From NCBI RefSeq assembly GCF_018294505.1, contig NC_057797.1, positions 125,617,116-125,681,115 of the forward strand: 64,000 bases of DNA. Direction: 5' to 3'. How positions within the stretch are numbered: the first letter of the stretch is position 1; every line of letters starts with the position of its first letter. The translations under genes were made by a program, and so were the position numbers. This stretch comes from Triticum aestivum (lineage: Eukaryota; Streptophyta; Magnoliopsida; Poales; Poaceae). Shown here in pieces: positions 1 through 11,646 of this stretch. A model generated the notes under the pieces. It worked only from the letters and a program-made list of their open reading frames with translations, was not told the DNA's origin and ran no database searches.

Positions 1-1
1 G

Positions 2-292
2 GAGGACCTCGTGAATTTATTCAAGGGAGCTCGGCGCTGTTTTGGGCTATGGAAGATATCGGCATGCCGAGAAGGTGCTCGGGAAGCGTGGGCCATGGTA
101 AAAACACGGTACACTGGACTTGATCCCAATCATATGGCCCGGGTCGGACCTCGAGGATCCGACGGACAGGAAATTCCGGTCAGCCTGGTGTACGACCAAG
201 TGAAGGTGGCCGCCAAGTTCTCCCAACAAGATTGTAAACTAGATAGCCTGTTAGAGGGTCTAGAGGAAGAAGAAGTCTTTGAGTCTAAGTAG
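2..292 (+). pseudogene. F1 antisense ORF, C-terminal exon (partial)
   Basis: Open frame entering from the left edge and ending at TAA 290-292. It runs opposite to F1 pol. A stretch near residue 22 (ACREGAREAWAMVKTRY) resembles the C-terminal exon of the antisense gene in F2 (ACIEGARMALARVKTYW, near 46070). The two occupy the same relative place, between pol and the 3' LTR. The acidic tail (LLEGLEEEEVFE) is not shared. Upstream exons are outside the window. The apparent start at 11 is GTG and is not a real plant start; the frame is open upstream of it. Assignment by similarity to F2 is inference from a short match. Confidence 0.6.
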
Positions 293-1069
293 CAATGTAC
301 TTTTGTCAACAAACTTGTCTCCAGCCGAATTTGTAAAATGATTGTCATGGCAGACTTTCTGCTTCAACCTCCGAAAACCCTAGGTTAGGAGCGTTTCCGA
401 ATACTATACCATAGGTATAGACAAGTTGTATTCGGGGAGTTATGTTATATTACATTTGATTGTAAGAAACATCTTCCAGAGAGAATAGTTCCGTTAAGGG
501 TTCCTTTCCTGGGCTAGTATTCGATTCTTTGTGCATACCAAAGCTGTGACCCTGAAAAATCAGAGTGTGTGTTTATACTCTAGGGTTTTGTAGTGCCACG
601 AGGGCAGTCGTATTTTTCTCACCGACCAGTCATTCCATTAAGAATGCTAGCTTTCGGCTTCACCCGTCTGAGGTACATATCCGGATGACCCGGCTGTAAC
701 AATCGCAGAGGTGCTCCCTTTATGCCCTAGCCGAACAAGAGGGAATGTAGGCCATAAGCACAGGAGTCAGGCAACCCAGATTGACAAAAACTGAAGTCAT
801 AAAGGTGCATATAATGGTGAAGAAAAGACATATATGGATAGATGACACAGATATATGGTGAGCTTGATGCTCGAAAAATAATAACAAGAATAAGCTTATT
901 GTGAAAAGAAGCCCCCAAGTATTGTGGGGTATGTACATTTGAGGATGTCTACCCTTCAGGTGTACGGTTTATCCGAACACGGGCTAGAATTCATATAGAA
1001 ACGAGGCAAAAAATGGAAAACTGTAAAAGGGAGAAAAGAGAGAATGAGAAAAAAGGTATATGTGCGGAC
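293..1069. other. F1 spacer between antisense ORF and pol end
   Basis: Non-coding stretch of F1 between the antisense ORF stop and the integrase C-terminus. I see only short ORFs without recognisable similarity. Both genes end towards this spacer, so it should hold their 3' ends, but I see no clear polyadenylation signal pair. Confidence 0.5.
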
Positions 1070-1741
1070 TTAGGCGTGGAATCTTTGGAGCCTTGTAGCA
1101 TTCCATGGGTTTGGCTGCAAGCGATTGTCCGAAGCATTGCGAAGACGATAGGCTCCTCCAGTGAGAACTTCATCTATAATGAAGGGACCCTCCCATTTGG
1201 GTTTGAGCTTGTCCTTTTTCTTTTCTAGTAGGCGTAAAACTAGTTCACCGACATTGTAGTCTTTGTCCGTACTTCTCTGCTTTGGTATCGCGAGCCTTCT
1301 GTTGATAGAATGTGGAACGGGCCTTTGCGACATCACGCTCCTCCTTCAGGCCGTCCAGGTCATCCTGTCGATCGAGCTCGGCTTCTCTCTCTTCATACAT
1401 GCGCACTCGAGGTGAGTCATGAAAAATGTCACAAGGCAAGACTGCCTCCGCACCGTACACCATGAAAAAAGGTGTATATCCGGTCGTGCAATTGGGCGTG
1501 GTCCGTAGCCCCCAGAGTACGGAATCGAGTTCCTTGACCCAGTGTTTGTCTGATTCTTGCAGAGATCGCACTAGTCTGGGTTTGATGCCGCTCATTATCA
1601 TGCCATTAACCCGTTCGACCTAACCGTTTGTCTGAGGGTGGTATACGGAGGTGTAATCAAGCTTGATGCACAAGTTGGCGCACCAAGTTTTCACCTTGTC
1701 GGCTGCAAAGTTAGAGCCGTTTTCAGTAATAATACTGTGTG
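1070..1741 (-). pseudogene. F1 integrase, C-terminal part
   Basis: Second half of the F1 integrase on the minus strand, cut off upstream by insertion of P. From the P junction it reads the second catalytic block (IITENGSNFAADK), then the third block (QTNG-stop-VERVNG) with the catalytic Glu, then the C-terminal region (WGLRTTPNCTTGYTPFFMVYGAEAVLP and later KPKWEGPFIIDEV, split here). The residue usually Asp in ITDNGS is Glu. An in-frame TAG replaces a Gln codon in QTNGQVE near 1620, and a frameshift separates the two C-terminal pieces near 1245-1336. The other half is at 17716-18123. Confidence 0.85.
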
Positions 1742-2357
1742 TGTCAGGGATATACCCCGCGGAATGACCCGGCCAGAAGTATGACCCGGCCAGACTTGGC
1801 GACTCACAAAGTGACCCGCCCGGATCTCTTCACTCACTGATAACCCGGCTGGGCCTGGTGACTCATTGGTAACCCGACAGGTGGGTCAGAGGAACAACAA
1901 GACCTGATGGCCCGACAGGCGGTTCATGGAAGACTGGCTTATGTTATGGTGGGCCGGCTTAAGAGGAAACCATAAGGAATATTCCCTTACAAAGAAAGCA
2001 AGACTAGAACTCCACTTGTAATAGAGTAATCATAATCCTAATAGGACTAGTCATGCAAACCACCCCTTCAACATATATAAGGAGGGGCAGGGCACCCCAA
2101 GAGGGACAGCTTTCATAAGTTAGGTTTAGACAAGCAAGTCAATAGCTCTTGAAATAGAGCACCCATGTAATCGTGATTATCATCATCAATATCAATGAAG
2201 CAGGATGTAGACTTTTACCTCCATCGTGAGGGGCCGAACCTGGGTAAAACCTCGCGCCTTTCGTCCCGCTCAACCCCTCTCAAGCTACCACATAGATGCG
2301 TTGGCCTCACGACTAAGTCCTTTCAACTAGGATATCTGTCGTGACAATTCCACGACA
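1742..2357 (+). repeat. P 5' LTR
   Basis: 616 bp. Its start (TGTCAGGGATATACCCC) and end match the 3' LTR at 17071. It lacks one copy of a roughly 29-bp GACCCG/GGTGACTCAC-type subunit present in the 3' LTR, which explains the length difference. Confidence 0.88.
2074..2080 (+). promoter_or_regulatory. TATA box in P 5' LTR
   Basis: TATATAA followed by GGAGGGGCAGGG. The same context recurs in the 3' LTR near 17431. It fits the U3/R promoter position of an LTR on the plus strand. Confidence 0.6.
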
Positions 2358-2377
2358 GTTGGCGCCCACCATGGGGC
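2358..2377 (+). other. P primer-binding site
   Basis: GTTGGCGCCCACCATGGGGC directly after the LTR end. TGGCGCC at the start matches the 3' end used by other gypsy primer sites in this window, suggesting a tRNA-Asp-type primer. Confidence 0.6.
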
Positions 2378-4271
2378 CCGCGCACGGTGGTGTTGAGTTC
2401 TTGGAGGGATCTTTCCCAGGGTTTCGAGAAGTTTGTGAATTTCTGGATCAAGAAAAACCATATTGGAAGGGTCTGCACTTGCAATCTATGAGATTTGTGT
2501 TCAAAGAAAAATTAGGGTTTTCTGGTGCGTCACCAGTGCAACGTGATCCGACGAATGCGAATAAAAGTTAAAGTTTTACTGATATGACCGCGTACTACTA
2601 AGGCCGACAGGAGTTTTTCTGTAGCTACCATACGCCGGTTCGGATCAATCCTTATCAACACGGGCGTGAGAAGACAATACTTCGTTGCTGCTCCATCAAG
2701 TGTTTGAGTAACGTTCATGATTAAAGCTCAGATTTTGAGGAGACAACCTGTCCATATAAGAAATAATATCTATTGAAACTGCTTCACGTGAGCATGCGTG
2801 TTTGGGAAAAGGACTACAACACCAGATCGGACTAATAGATCAACAGGTCCAATCTTTAGCACCACATGGACGACGATTTGGATAAATTTAATGAGCGTAG
2901 GATCTTCTTCAGAGTTGAACTCGTTGTGGAAAGCGCCTTGTCCTCCGAATCGCTCGCAGCGTGCAAGCTGTCGTGGCTCCGCCTCCCCTCATCGGGTCCG
3001 CCTTTGAGTCGGATGGCTTCTGCCGTTGCCACCTCGGTCTCACTCTGAGTTGCCGGGAGGGCTTCGTTCCGAATTGCTCTGGACAGCCGTCGCCAATCTC
3101 GTTTCGAGTCGGCCCCGAGGCGCTTTGCTGGACTGCCTCCTCTGCTCCAAGTTGCGGTCTCCCTGGCTTAGTCGTCTGCTAGCAACCGCCGCTATTTGCC
3201 CGGCGACCCTGCCGTGCGATGAGCCGCCGTCTGCCTCTGTGCCGTGCTCCGCATCGAACCGCCATAGCCCTACCTTGTCAGTGTGCGTCCGCCTCGGTAC
3301 TTCGCATCGAGCCACCGCAGTGAGCCGCCACGCCGGCTTGTCTCCACCACCGGGCCAACACCTTGGGCTATCGCCTCGCCTGCGCCGGCCTCCGAGCCGT
3401 CCACGCCGGTTGCCTGCTGGCTTCCTACGCTTCAGCCGCCCACTAGGTTGCTCCTGCTCCGCCAGTGCCGCGTCTACCTCGCCGTTCCACCCTGGAGCAG
3501 GCCTCAGGTCACCCCTGCGTGTGGGTTGCTGCCTCCACTGGCATCGCCCCCGCGGCTGCACCAAGCTGTTGCAGTCACGCCGACTCTGCCCTGCTTGAAC
3601 CACCGGGCGCCTCCGACGTCAACGACTCGCTATCACGGCCCGTCATCAAAACGCATTTGCTGGAAACCTTTGAGACCGTAACCTGCCAGCACCCCCGTTG
3701 AGCCGCCTGTTGGCTTCGTCACGTTGCGGTGCTCCCGCCGAATCTCGTGGCCGCGGGCCGCATCAGCTGTTGCACAACAAGCTGCCGTCCTCCTTGAGAT
3801 ACTAGGCTACCCTGTCAGCGAGCTGCCCGCCTCTCGCACTGCTACGCCTTGCCGCGGGTCTCCCTGAGCTGCCTTGTTCTTTTTTGTATAGTGGCGGCGG
3901 GCGTACGCAGTGTCACACGGGTGCCTGACCGCCTGGCTGTTACTGCTCCTCCACCCGTGGTCTACTTCCATGAGCCAACTCGTACAACTAATCAAACTGT
4001 TACACCTGCTCAGAGAAGCTATCAGGTTTGCCGTTGAAGACAGGATGTGAAGACTCCAACTAAGTGAATCAGAGGAAAGAAATAAACACTATGGCGTGGC
4101 TACACCACTAGCGCTGTCAATCACTGAGTCGCCTGCCGTCGACCCCTCACACATTCAGAAGAAACCCACAGGCTGGGCGCAAATCACTAGACCAAGCGCA
4201 TGCACAGTCCAGGTTCCAAGGCTAAGTTATCCGTGGAACAAAAATGTGCTTATCCAATATGAGCGCCTGAG
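2378..4271 (+). other. P internal region, 5' third
   Basis: No recognisable gag. A short ORF starts at ATG 2370 in the primer-binding region and runs to 2571. From about 2930 to 3970 the sequence is GC- and CCG-rich, with long overlapping open frames on both strands (3026-3598 plus, 3040-3603 minus). I treat these as composition effects. I recognise nothing else here. Confidence 0.5.
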
Positions 4272-4280
4272 ATATAAAAA

Positions 4281-5171
4281 GGGACATTTACATCTATGCC
4301 CCTAATTTGCGCCCACTCTCAGATTTACCCCTAATTTCAAAGCCTGCTCAAATTTGCCCCTCCACCGTTAGGTGCACTTACAGAAATACCCTTATGTGTC
4401 GTTACCGTCCGGTCAAAGCAGGTCAAAGCCGGTCAAAGGTCTATGACCGTCCTGAAAAAATAGCAAAAAAATTCTAAAAAATCTAAAAATTTGTGGGATC
4501 AAAGATACTCAGGTTTGCAAAGTGTGTGAAAAGTTTTGTGCTGTTTGTACATTCCAGGAACTCGTGACAGAGGAAAAACAATAAATATGTAAGCCTGTGG
4601 ACAGCAAATTCAAAAAAATAGCAAGAAAATTCACAAAAGCCCAAGCTGCGTGCAAATTTTTGTTGTGTTTGGACTTGGAGGGGCTTGTGGAGAAAAAAAA
4701 CAAAATTTGGCTCGGGAAAAAACTTGGGAAAAAATTGACTATTTTGTTTTTCCTTGCTAGAGCTCCTCGCATGTCATTTGATCACAAAAACTTGCAAGAA
4801 CCTTGTGCACCCAAGCCACTTTGATGACAAAAAAATTCATATTTTTTAAAATTTTCTTGCTATTTTATTTCAAATTTATTGTTCGCAAGCGTGCAGATTA
4901 ACTGTTTTTTTCTCGCCACAAGCTCCTGGAATGTCCAAATAGCACGAAAATTTGCACACACCTTGGGCACATGAGTATCTTCGATCTCACAAAATTAACT
5001 GTTTTTTGCTATTTTTTAGGACGGTCAAAGCTGTTTGACCGGACGGCAACGGCGCAGAAGGGCATTTCTATAAGGGCACCTAACGGTTGAGGGGCAAATT
5101 TGAGCAGGCTTTTGAATTAGGGGTATATCTGATTAGGTGGTTCCAGTTAGGGATAGAAATGCAAATGGCCC
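4281..5171. mobile_element. Mutator-type foldback element (MITE-like)
   Basis: 891 bp, nearly all of it two inverted arms of roughly 400-450 bp. The left end GGGACATTTACATCTATG pairs with the complement of the right end (GGGCCATTTGCATTTCTA). Shared internal blocks include GCCTGCTCAAATTTGCCCCT and CCGTTAGGTGC. It is flanked by perfect 9-bp duplications ATATAAAAA (4272-4280 and 5172-5180), the duplication length typical of Mutator-like elements. It has no coding capacity. Confidence 0.88.
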
Positions 5172-5180
5172 ATATAAAAA

Positions 5181-6577
5181 GGCCAGGCGATATTTGTCCG
5201 GTTTATTTTAGCGCGTATTAATTTCTTAAAAAAAACTACTCTAATATGTCTGTTTTCAATGCAGGGTAATTATCCGTCACAAAAGTGCTATGGATATGGA
5301 GCGCGGGTCAGCATTACTCTGTACTGGTGTTCGTCCGTGCCGTGCTGCTCGATGGACACACATATAAGCCGCCGCTCCTGTTGTTGAGTCTGCATCAATG
5401 TCGTGGTTAGCTTGCTCGCGCCCACGGCCGACTCTCTTGGTTGCATCAACTTACAAACATCATGGTCGGTTCATCCGTCCGCGTCTGTGACCGGTTCACG
5501 CGTCCACGCCGGTTTACAATGAGGAGGACAACTTGCTCATCCGCACCGGCTTACATTGTCGCGGCCGACTCATCTGTCTGTTCCCGCGGCCGACTCGGCC
5601 ATGGTTGATTTCAGCTTCACTATGGTGATCATCAACTCTGCGGTGGATAACTACTGGCCTAACGTATCAGGTGAAATCCATCCAATATATTTTTATATTA
5701 CATATTGCTTTCTCTAAAAAGAGCAACTACTCTGGCTTGCAAGTTCTCTAATGCAGGGCAAGTGGTCTACTGCAAAAAGGACTATTATATTAATGAGCTG
5801 TTGAGTGACTCATAACGGTTTGTATCACGGTCAAATATTGAGAATCTCAAGACAACTCCTCGAGTCGCCTTAAGGAGTCGCCTTAAGAGTCGGGGATACA
5901 ATGGCATGACTCGGCAAAATTGGCCAGTATCAATAATCCAGAACTCCGGATCATTGGAGGGAAAAAATAACTCAGCCCCGGAGACTACCGCTATATTGAT
6001 AAGAATTTAAAGGCCGTCAGAAAATTTTCGGTTCAAAATAAAGAATGTCAGTTTAAAATCCGGATCAAGGTAAACCTGTCTCCCACAAAAAGCTCTCAAT
6101 ATCCGGTTTGAAATTCCGGTTTAAAAAGAATTCATCTCTCGCAAGTTCGAGTTTTCAGAAAAAATTACAGGGACCAAAGAGAGTTTGTTGCATAGCACAA
6201 CTCAAACATAGGCACCCGGCGAGCACAACTCAGAAATATATCACTTGGGGCCTTCCGGCTTATTGAGCTAAAGCTATGATTACCTTGATCCGGCTCATAG
6301 CCACAGTTACAGGTCATTTGGGGGCTTCTTGTTCAAACATAGGTCGTATTTGAACCAAACAGAACATAGCTGTCGGTACCCTCTTGATCGGCGCAATGCC
6401 AAAACCACTAGGGGGCTTCTTGATCGTATTTGAATCATAGATTAACCCCTTTTGGGTCCGACTTGGATCATATTAGAATCAGGGTCGTTAAAAACCTCTC
6501 AAGTTCATTTGGAGGCTTCCTGTTCAAACATAGGTCGTATTCGAACCAAAGAGAACATAGCTATCGGTACCCTCTTG
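5181..6577 (+). other. P internal region, middle
   Basis: Non-coding sequence between the foldback element and element A. It contains several versions of a G-rich motif (TTGGGGCCTTCC near 6244, TTTGGGGGCTTCTTG near 6319, TAGGGGGCTTCTTGATCG near 6410, TTTGGAGGCTTCCTG near 6501). These resemble the polypurine-like motifs on the other side of A. No ORF is recognised. Confidence 0.55.
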
Positions 6578-6582
6578 ATCGG

Positions 6583-8242
6583 TGATGTATACTACGCAAC
6601 CTTATTCTTGTAGATGTTGTTGGGCCTCCAAGTGAAGAGGTTTGTAGGACAGTAGCAAATTTCCCTCAAGTGGATGACCTAAGGTTTATTAATCCGTACG
6701 AAGCGTAGGATGAAGATGGTCTCTCTCAAGCAACCCTGCAACCAAATAACAAAGAGTCTCTTGTGTCCCCAACACACCCAATACAATGGTAAATTGTATA
6801 GGTGCACTAGTTCGGCGAAGAGATGGTGATACAAGTGGTATATGGATGGTAGATAAAGGTTTTTGTAATCTGAAAATATAAAAACAGCAAGTTAACTAAT
6901 GATAAAAGTGAGCACAAACGGTATTATAATGCGTTGAAACAAGGCCTAGGGTTCATACTTTCACTAGTGCAAGTTCCCTCAACAATACTAACATAATTGG
7001 GTCACATAACTATCCCTCAACATGCAACAAAGACTCACTCCAAAGTCACTAATAGCGGAGCACGAACGAAAAGATTATGGTAGGGTACGAAACCACCTCA
7101 AAGTTATTCTTTCTAATCAATCCGTTGGGCTATTCCTATAAGTGTCACAAACAGCCCTAGAGTTCGTACTAGAATAACACCTTAAGACACAAATCAACCA
7201 AAACCCTAATGTCACCTAGATACTCCAATGTCACCTCAAGTATCCGTGGATATGATTGTACGATATGTGTCACACAATCTCAGATTCATCTATTCAACCA
7301 ACACATAGGACTTCAAAGAGTGCCCCAAAGTTCCTACCGGAGAATCACGACGAAAACGTGTGCCAACCCCTATGCATAGGTTCATGGGCGGAACCCGCAA
7401 GTTGATCACCAAAACATACATCAAGTGAATCACGTGGTATCCCATTGTCACCACAGATACGCACGACAAGACATACATCAAGTGTTGTCAAATCTTTAAA
7501 GACTCAATCCGATAAGATAACTTCAAAGAGGAAACTCATTCCATTACAAGAGAGTAGAGGGGGGAGAAAACATCATAGGATCCAAATATAATAGCAAAGC
7601 TCGCGATACATCAAGATCGTATCACCTCAAGAACACAAGAGAGAGAGAGATCAAACACATAGCTACTGGTACATACCCTTAGCCCCGAGGGAGAACTACT
7701 CCCTCCTCGTCATGGAGAGCACCGGGATGATGAAGATGGTCACCGGAGAGGGATTGCCCCCTCCGGCAGGGTGCCGGAACGGGTCTAGATTGGCTTTCGG
7801 TGGCTACGGAGGCTTCTGGCACCGGAACTTCCGATCTTTTGTGCTCCCCGATGTTTTTAGGGTATATGGAGATATATAGGCGGAAGAAGTACGTCAGGGG
7901 GCATGAGGGGCCCACGAGGGTGGAGGTCGCGCCGAGGCGGTGGGCGCGCCCCCTACCTCGTGGCCTCCTCGAAGCTTCCCTTACGTGCACTTCAAGTCTT
8001 CTAGGCTTCTTTCCTTCCAAAAATGAGATCCGTGAAGTTTCAGGTCAATTGGACTCCGTTTGATTTTCCTTTTCTTCGAAACCCTAAAACAAGGTAAAAA
8101 CAGAAACTGGCACTGGGCTCTGGGTTAATAGGTTAGTCCCAAAAATGATATAAAAGTGTATAATAAAGCCCATAAACATCCAAAACAGTAGATAATATAG
8201 CATGGAGCAATCAAAAATTATAGATACGTTGGAGACGTATCA
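6583..8242 (-). repeat. A 3' LTR
   Basis: 1660 bp, minus orientation. Near-identical blocks are shared with 13725-15360 and, in reverse orientation, with the solo LTR at 24389-26054. Confidence 0.92.
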
Positions 8243-8926
8243 TCATCCCCAAGCTTAATTCCTGCTCGTCCTCGAGTAGGTAAATAATAAAAATAGAATT
8301 TTTGATGCGGAGTGCTACTTAGCATAATTTCAATGTAATTATTCTTAATTGTGGCATGAATATTCAGATCCGAAAGATTCAAGACAAAAGTTCATATTGA
8401 CATAAAAATAATAATACTTCAAGCATACTAACTAAGCAATTATGTCCTCTCGAAATAACATGGCCAAAGAAAGTTCGTCCCTACAAAATCATATAGTTTA
8501 GTCATGCTTCATTTTCGTCACACAAGAATGCTCTCATCATGCACAACCTCGATGACCAGCCAAGCAATTGTTTCATACTTTAGTAATCTCAAACCTATAA
8601 ACTTTCACGCAATATATGAGCGCGAGCCATGGACATAACACTATGGGTGGAATAGAATATAATGAGGGGGTTATGTGGAGAAGACAAAAAGGAGAAAGTC
8701 TCACATCAACGAGGCTAATCAATGAGCTATGGAGATGCCCATCGATTGATGTTAATGCAAGGAGTAGGGATTGCCATGCAACGGATGCACTAGAGCTATA
8801 AATGTATGAAAGCTCAACAAAAGAAACTAAGTGGGTGTGCATCCAACTTGCTTGCTCACGAAGACCTAGGGCACTTGAGGAGGCCCATTGTTGGAATATA
8901 CAAGCCAAGTTCTATAATGAAAATTC
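8243..8926 (-). other. A internal region next to 3' LTR
   Basis: Non-coding. It begins with the purine tract of A and a CTCGAGGACGAGCAGGAATT-type stretch in sense orientation. Short ORFs only, none recognised. Confidence 0.5.
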
Positions 8927-10529
8927 TGAAAGCACAAGTGCTCCCTGGGTGATTTTGATAATTAATGACAACATATCTCTTGTTGGACTAATACTTTTAC
9001 CTAGTATGTTTCAGACAAGTTCAACAAATTAAGTGGCATGGACTAAAGGATGTGGAACCCCTTCAAGATGCTAAGGAAAAAGGATTGGATCAAGCTTCAA
9101 GATCAGGACTCTACATTTTCTATTTTAGTGATCCAAGATCACATTGAGTCTATAGGAAAAGCCAATACTATCAAGAGGGGATGAGGTGTTGCTTAATGGC
9201 TTGCTTGCTCAAAGTGCTTAGTGATATGCTCCAAAACCCTCAACTACCTTCCCACATCCACATATGACCTAAACCAAAAGTCAAACTCTGCCCCACCGAT
9301 TATTTCTATCCGGCGCCACCGAGTTCAGTTGACATAGCCACTGCCAGAAACCCTAATAAGTTTGGTCTCACCGATGGGATCTCGGTCTCACCGAGATGGG
9401 CTTGCAAACTCTCTGTTACCTATTGCAATATTTTCGGTCCCACTGAGATATGCAATCGGCCCCACCGAGTTTGCTTGGCCAACTCTCTGTTTCACTTATT
9501 ACCCAAATCGGTCCCACCGAGTTTGAGTAATCAGTCAAACCGAGTTTTGGATTTACCCTAACCCTAGCACATCGGTCCCACCGAGTTGATCCAATCGGTC
9601 CCACCGAAAACCCTAACGGTCACTAGGTTTGCTAAATCGGTCTGACCGAGTTTTTCAATTCGGTCTCACCGAGATTGGTAAATTGTGTGTAACGGTTAGA
9701 TTTTGTGTGGAGGCTATATATACCCCTCCACCCACTCTTCATTCATGGAGAGAGCCATCAGAACATACCTACACTTCCAATACACATTTTCTGAGAGAGA
9801 ACCACCTACTCATGTGTTGAGGCCAAGATATTCTATTCCTACCATATGAATCTTGATCTCTAGCCTTCCCAAGTTGCTTTCCACTCAAATCTTCTTTCCA
9901 CCAAATCCATATCCTATGAGAGAGAGTTGAGTGTTGGGGAGACTATCATTTGAATCACAAGAGCAAGGAGTTCATCATCAACACACCATTTGTTACTTCT
10001 TGGAGAGTGGTGTCTCCTAGATTGGCTAGGTGTCACTTGGGAGCCTCCGACAAAGATTGTGGAGTTGAACCAAGGAGTTTGTAAGGGCAAAGATATCGCC
10101 TACTTCGTGAAGATCTACCGCTAGTGAGGCAAGTCCTTCGTGGGCGATGGCTATGATGGGATAGACAAGGTTGCTTCTTCGTGGACCCTTCGTGGGTGGA
10201 GCCCTCCGTGGACTCGCGCAACTTTTACCCTTCGTGGGTTGAAGTCTCCATCAACGTGGATGTACGATAGCACCACCTATCGGAACCATGACAAAAACAT
10301 CTGTGTCTCCAATTGCGTTTGAATTCTCCAAACCCTTCCCTTTACATTCTTGCAAGTTGCATGCTTTACGTTCCGCTGCTCATATACTCTTTGCATGCTT
10401 GCTTGATATGTATTGTGTTTGTTAAACTTGTGCCAAAACTCCACTTCAACTTAAGAAAATTAAAAACTGCAACTTTTAGCATTTAGTGTCTAATCACCCC
10501 CCTCTAGACACCTCTTCTCGATCCTTTCA
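8927..10529 (+). mobile_element. Solo LTR with TGAAAG...CTTTCA termini
   Basis: 1603-bp solo LTR. The ends are inverted (TGAAAG and CTTTCA) and flanked by perfect 5-bp duplications AATTC (8922-8926 and 10530-10534). A TATA stretch (GGCTATATATACCCC, about 9711-9725) on the plus strand sets the orientation. The U3 carries a cluster of imperfect palindromes CTCGGTnnnACCGAG. I know this LTR type as common in wheat-group DNA but cannot name the family with confidence. Confidence 0.88.
9290..9680 (+). promoter_or_regulatory. Cluster of CGGTCYCACCGAG palindromes in LTR U3
   Basis: About a dozen copies or half-copies of TCGGTCTCACCGAGA / TCGGTCCCACCGAGTT, with half-sites CGGT and ACCG in inverted order around a 3-nt centre, just upstream of the TATA box near 9713. 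The position suggests an enhancer-type repeat. This is inference from layout only. Confidence 0.6.
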
Positions 10530-10534
10530 AATTC

Positions 10535-11640
10535 CCACCAGTATATGAAAGTGACAAAATAAGAGACTCTCTATCATGAAGATTATGGTGCTACCTTGAA
10601 GCACAAGTGTGGCAAAGGATAGTAGCATTATCCCTTCTCTCTTTTTCTCTCATCATTTTTTTGGGTCTTCTCTTTTTTGTGGACTTTCTCTCTTTGTTTT
10701 GGGCCTTCTCTTTTTATGGCCTTTCTCTTCTCTCTTTTTTTATTCCTCACTTGGGACAATGCTCTAGAAAATGATGATCACCACACTTCTATTTATTTAC
10801 AACTCAATGATTACAACTCGATACTACAACAAAAAATGACTCTATATGAATGCCTTCGGCGGTGTATCGGGATATGCAATGAATCAAGAGTGACATGTAT
10901 GAAAGAATTATGAATGGTGGCTTTGCCACAAATACTATGTCAACTACATGATCATGCTAAGCAATATGACAATGATGAATGTGTCATGATAAACGGAATG
11001 GTGGAAAGTTGCATGGCAATATATCTCAGAATGGCTATGGAAATGCCATAATAGGTAGGTATGGTGGCTGTTTTGAGGAAGATATAAGGAGGTTTATGTG
11101 TGATAGAGCGTATCATATCACGGGGTTTGGATGCACCGACAAAGTTTGCACCAACTCTCAATGTGAGAAAGGGCAATGCACGGTACCGAAGAGGCTAGCA
11201 AGGATGGAAGGGTGAGAGTGCGTATAATCCATGGACTCAACATTAGTCATAAAGAACTCACATACTTATTGCAAAAATCTACCAGTCATCAAAAACCTCG
11301 GCACTACGCGCATGCTCCTAGGGGGATAGATTGGTAGGAAAAGACCATCGCTCGTCCCCGACCGCCACTCATAAGGAAGACAATCAAATAACACCTCATG
11401 TTTCAAATTTGTTACACAACATTTACCATACGTGCATGCTACGAGACTTGCAAACGTCAACACAAGCATTTCTCAAATTCACAACTACTCAACTAGCACG
11501 ACTTTGATATTATTACCTCCATATCTCAAAACAATAATCAAGCATCAAACTTCTCTTAGTATTCAATACTCTATATGAAAGTTTTTACTATTCTTGGATG
11601 CCTAGCATATTAGGATTATTTAAGCAAATTACCATGCTAT
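10535..11640 (-). other. A internal region, non-coding
   Basis: Continues A after the solo LTR. It holds a pyrimidine-rich block at about 10630-10745 (repeated CTTCTCTCTTTTT and GGGCCTTCTCTTTT) and otherwise short unrecognised ORFs. Confidence 0.5.
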
Positions 11641-11646
11641 TTAAAA

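Noticed and set aside
1013..1228. Plus-strand ORF of 71 residues at the F1 pol end, and similar plus-strand ORFs at 17716-22270
   Set aside because: They lie antisense to recognisable integrase, RNase H, RT or gag and lack any similarity; they are shadows of pol.
3026..3603. Overlapping long ORFs on both strands (190 and 187 residues) in P
   Set aside because: The stretch is GC-rich and CCG-repetitive, so stops are rare by composition. Both translations are Pro/Arg/Ser-rich without known motifs.
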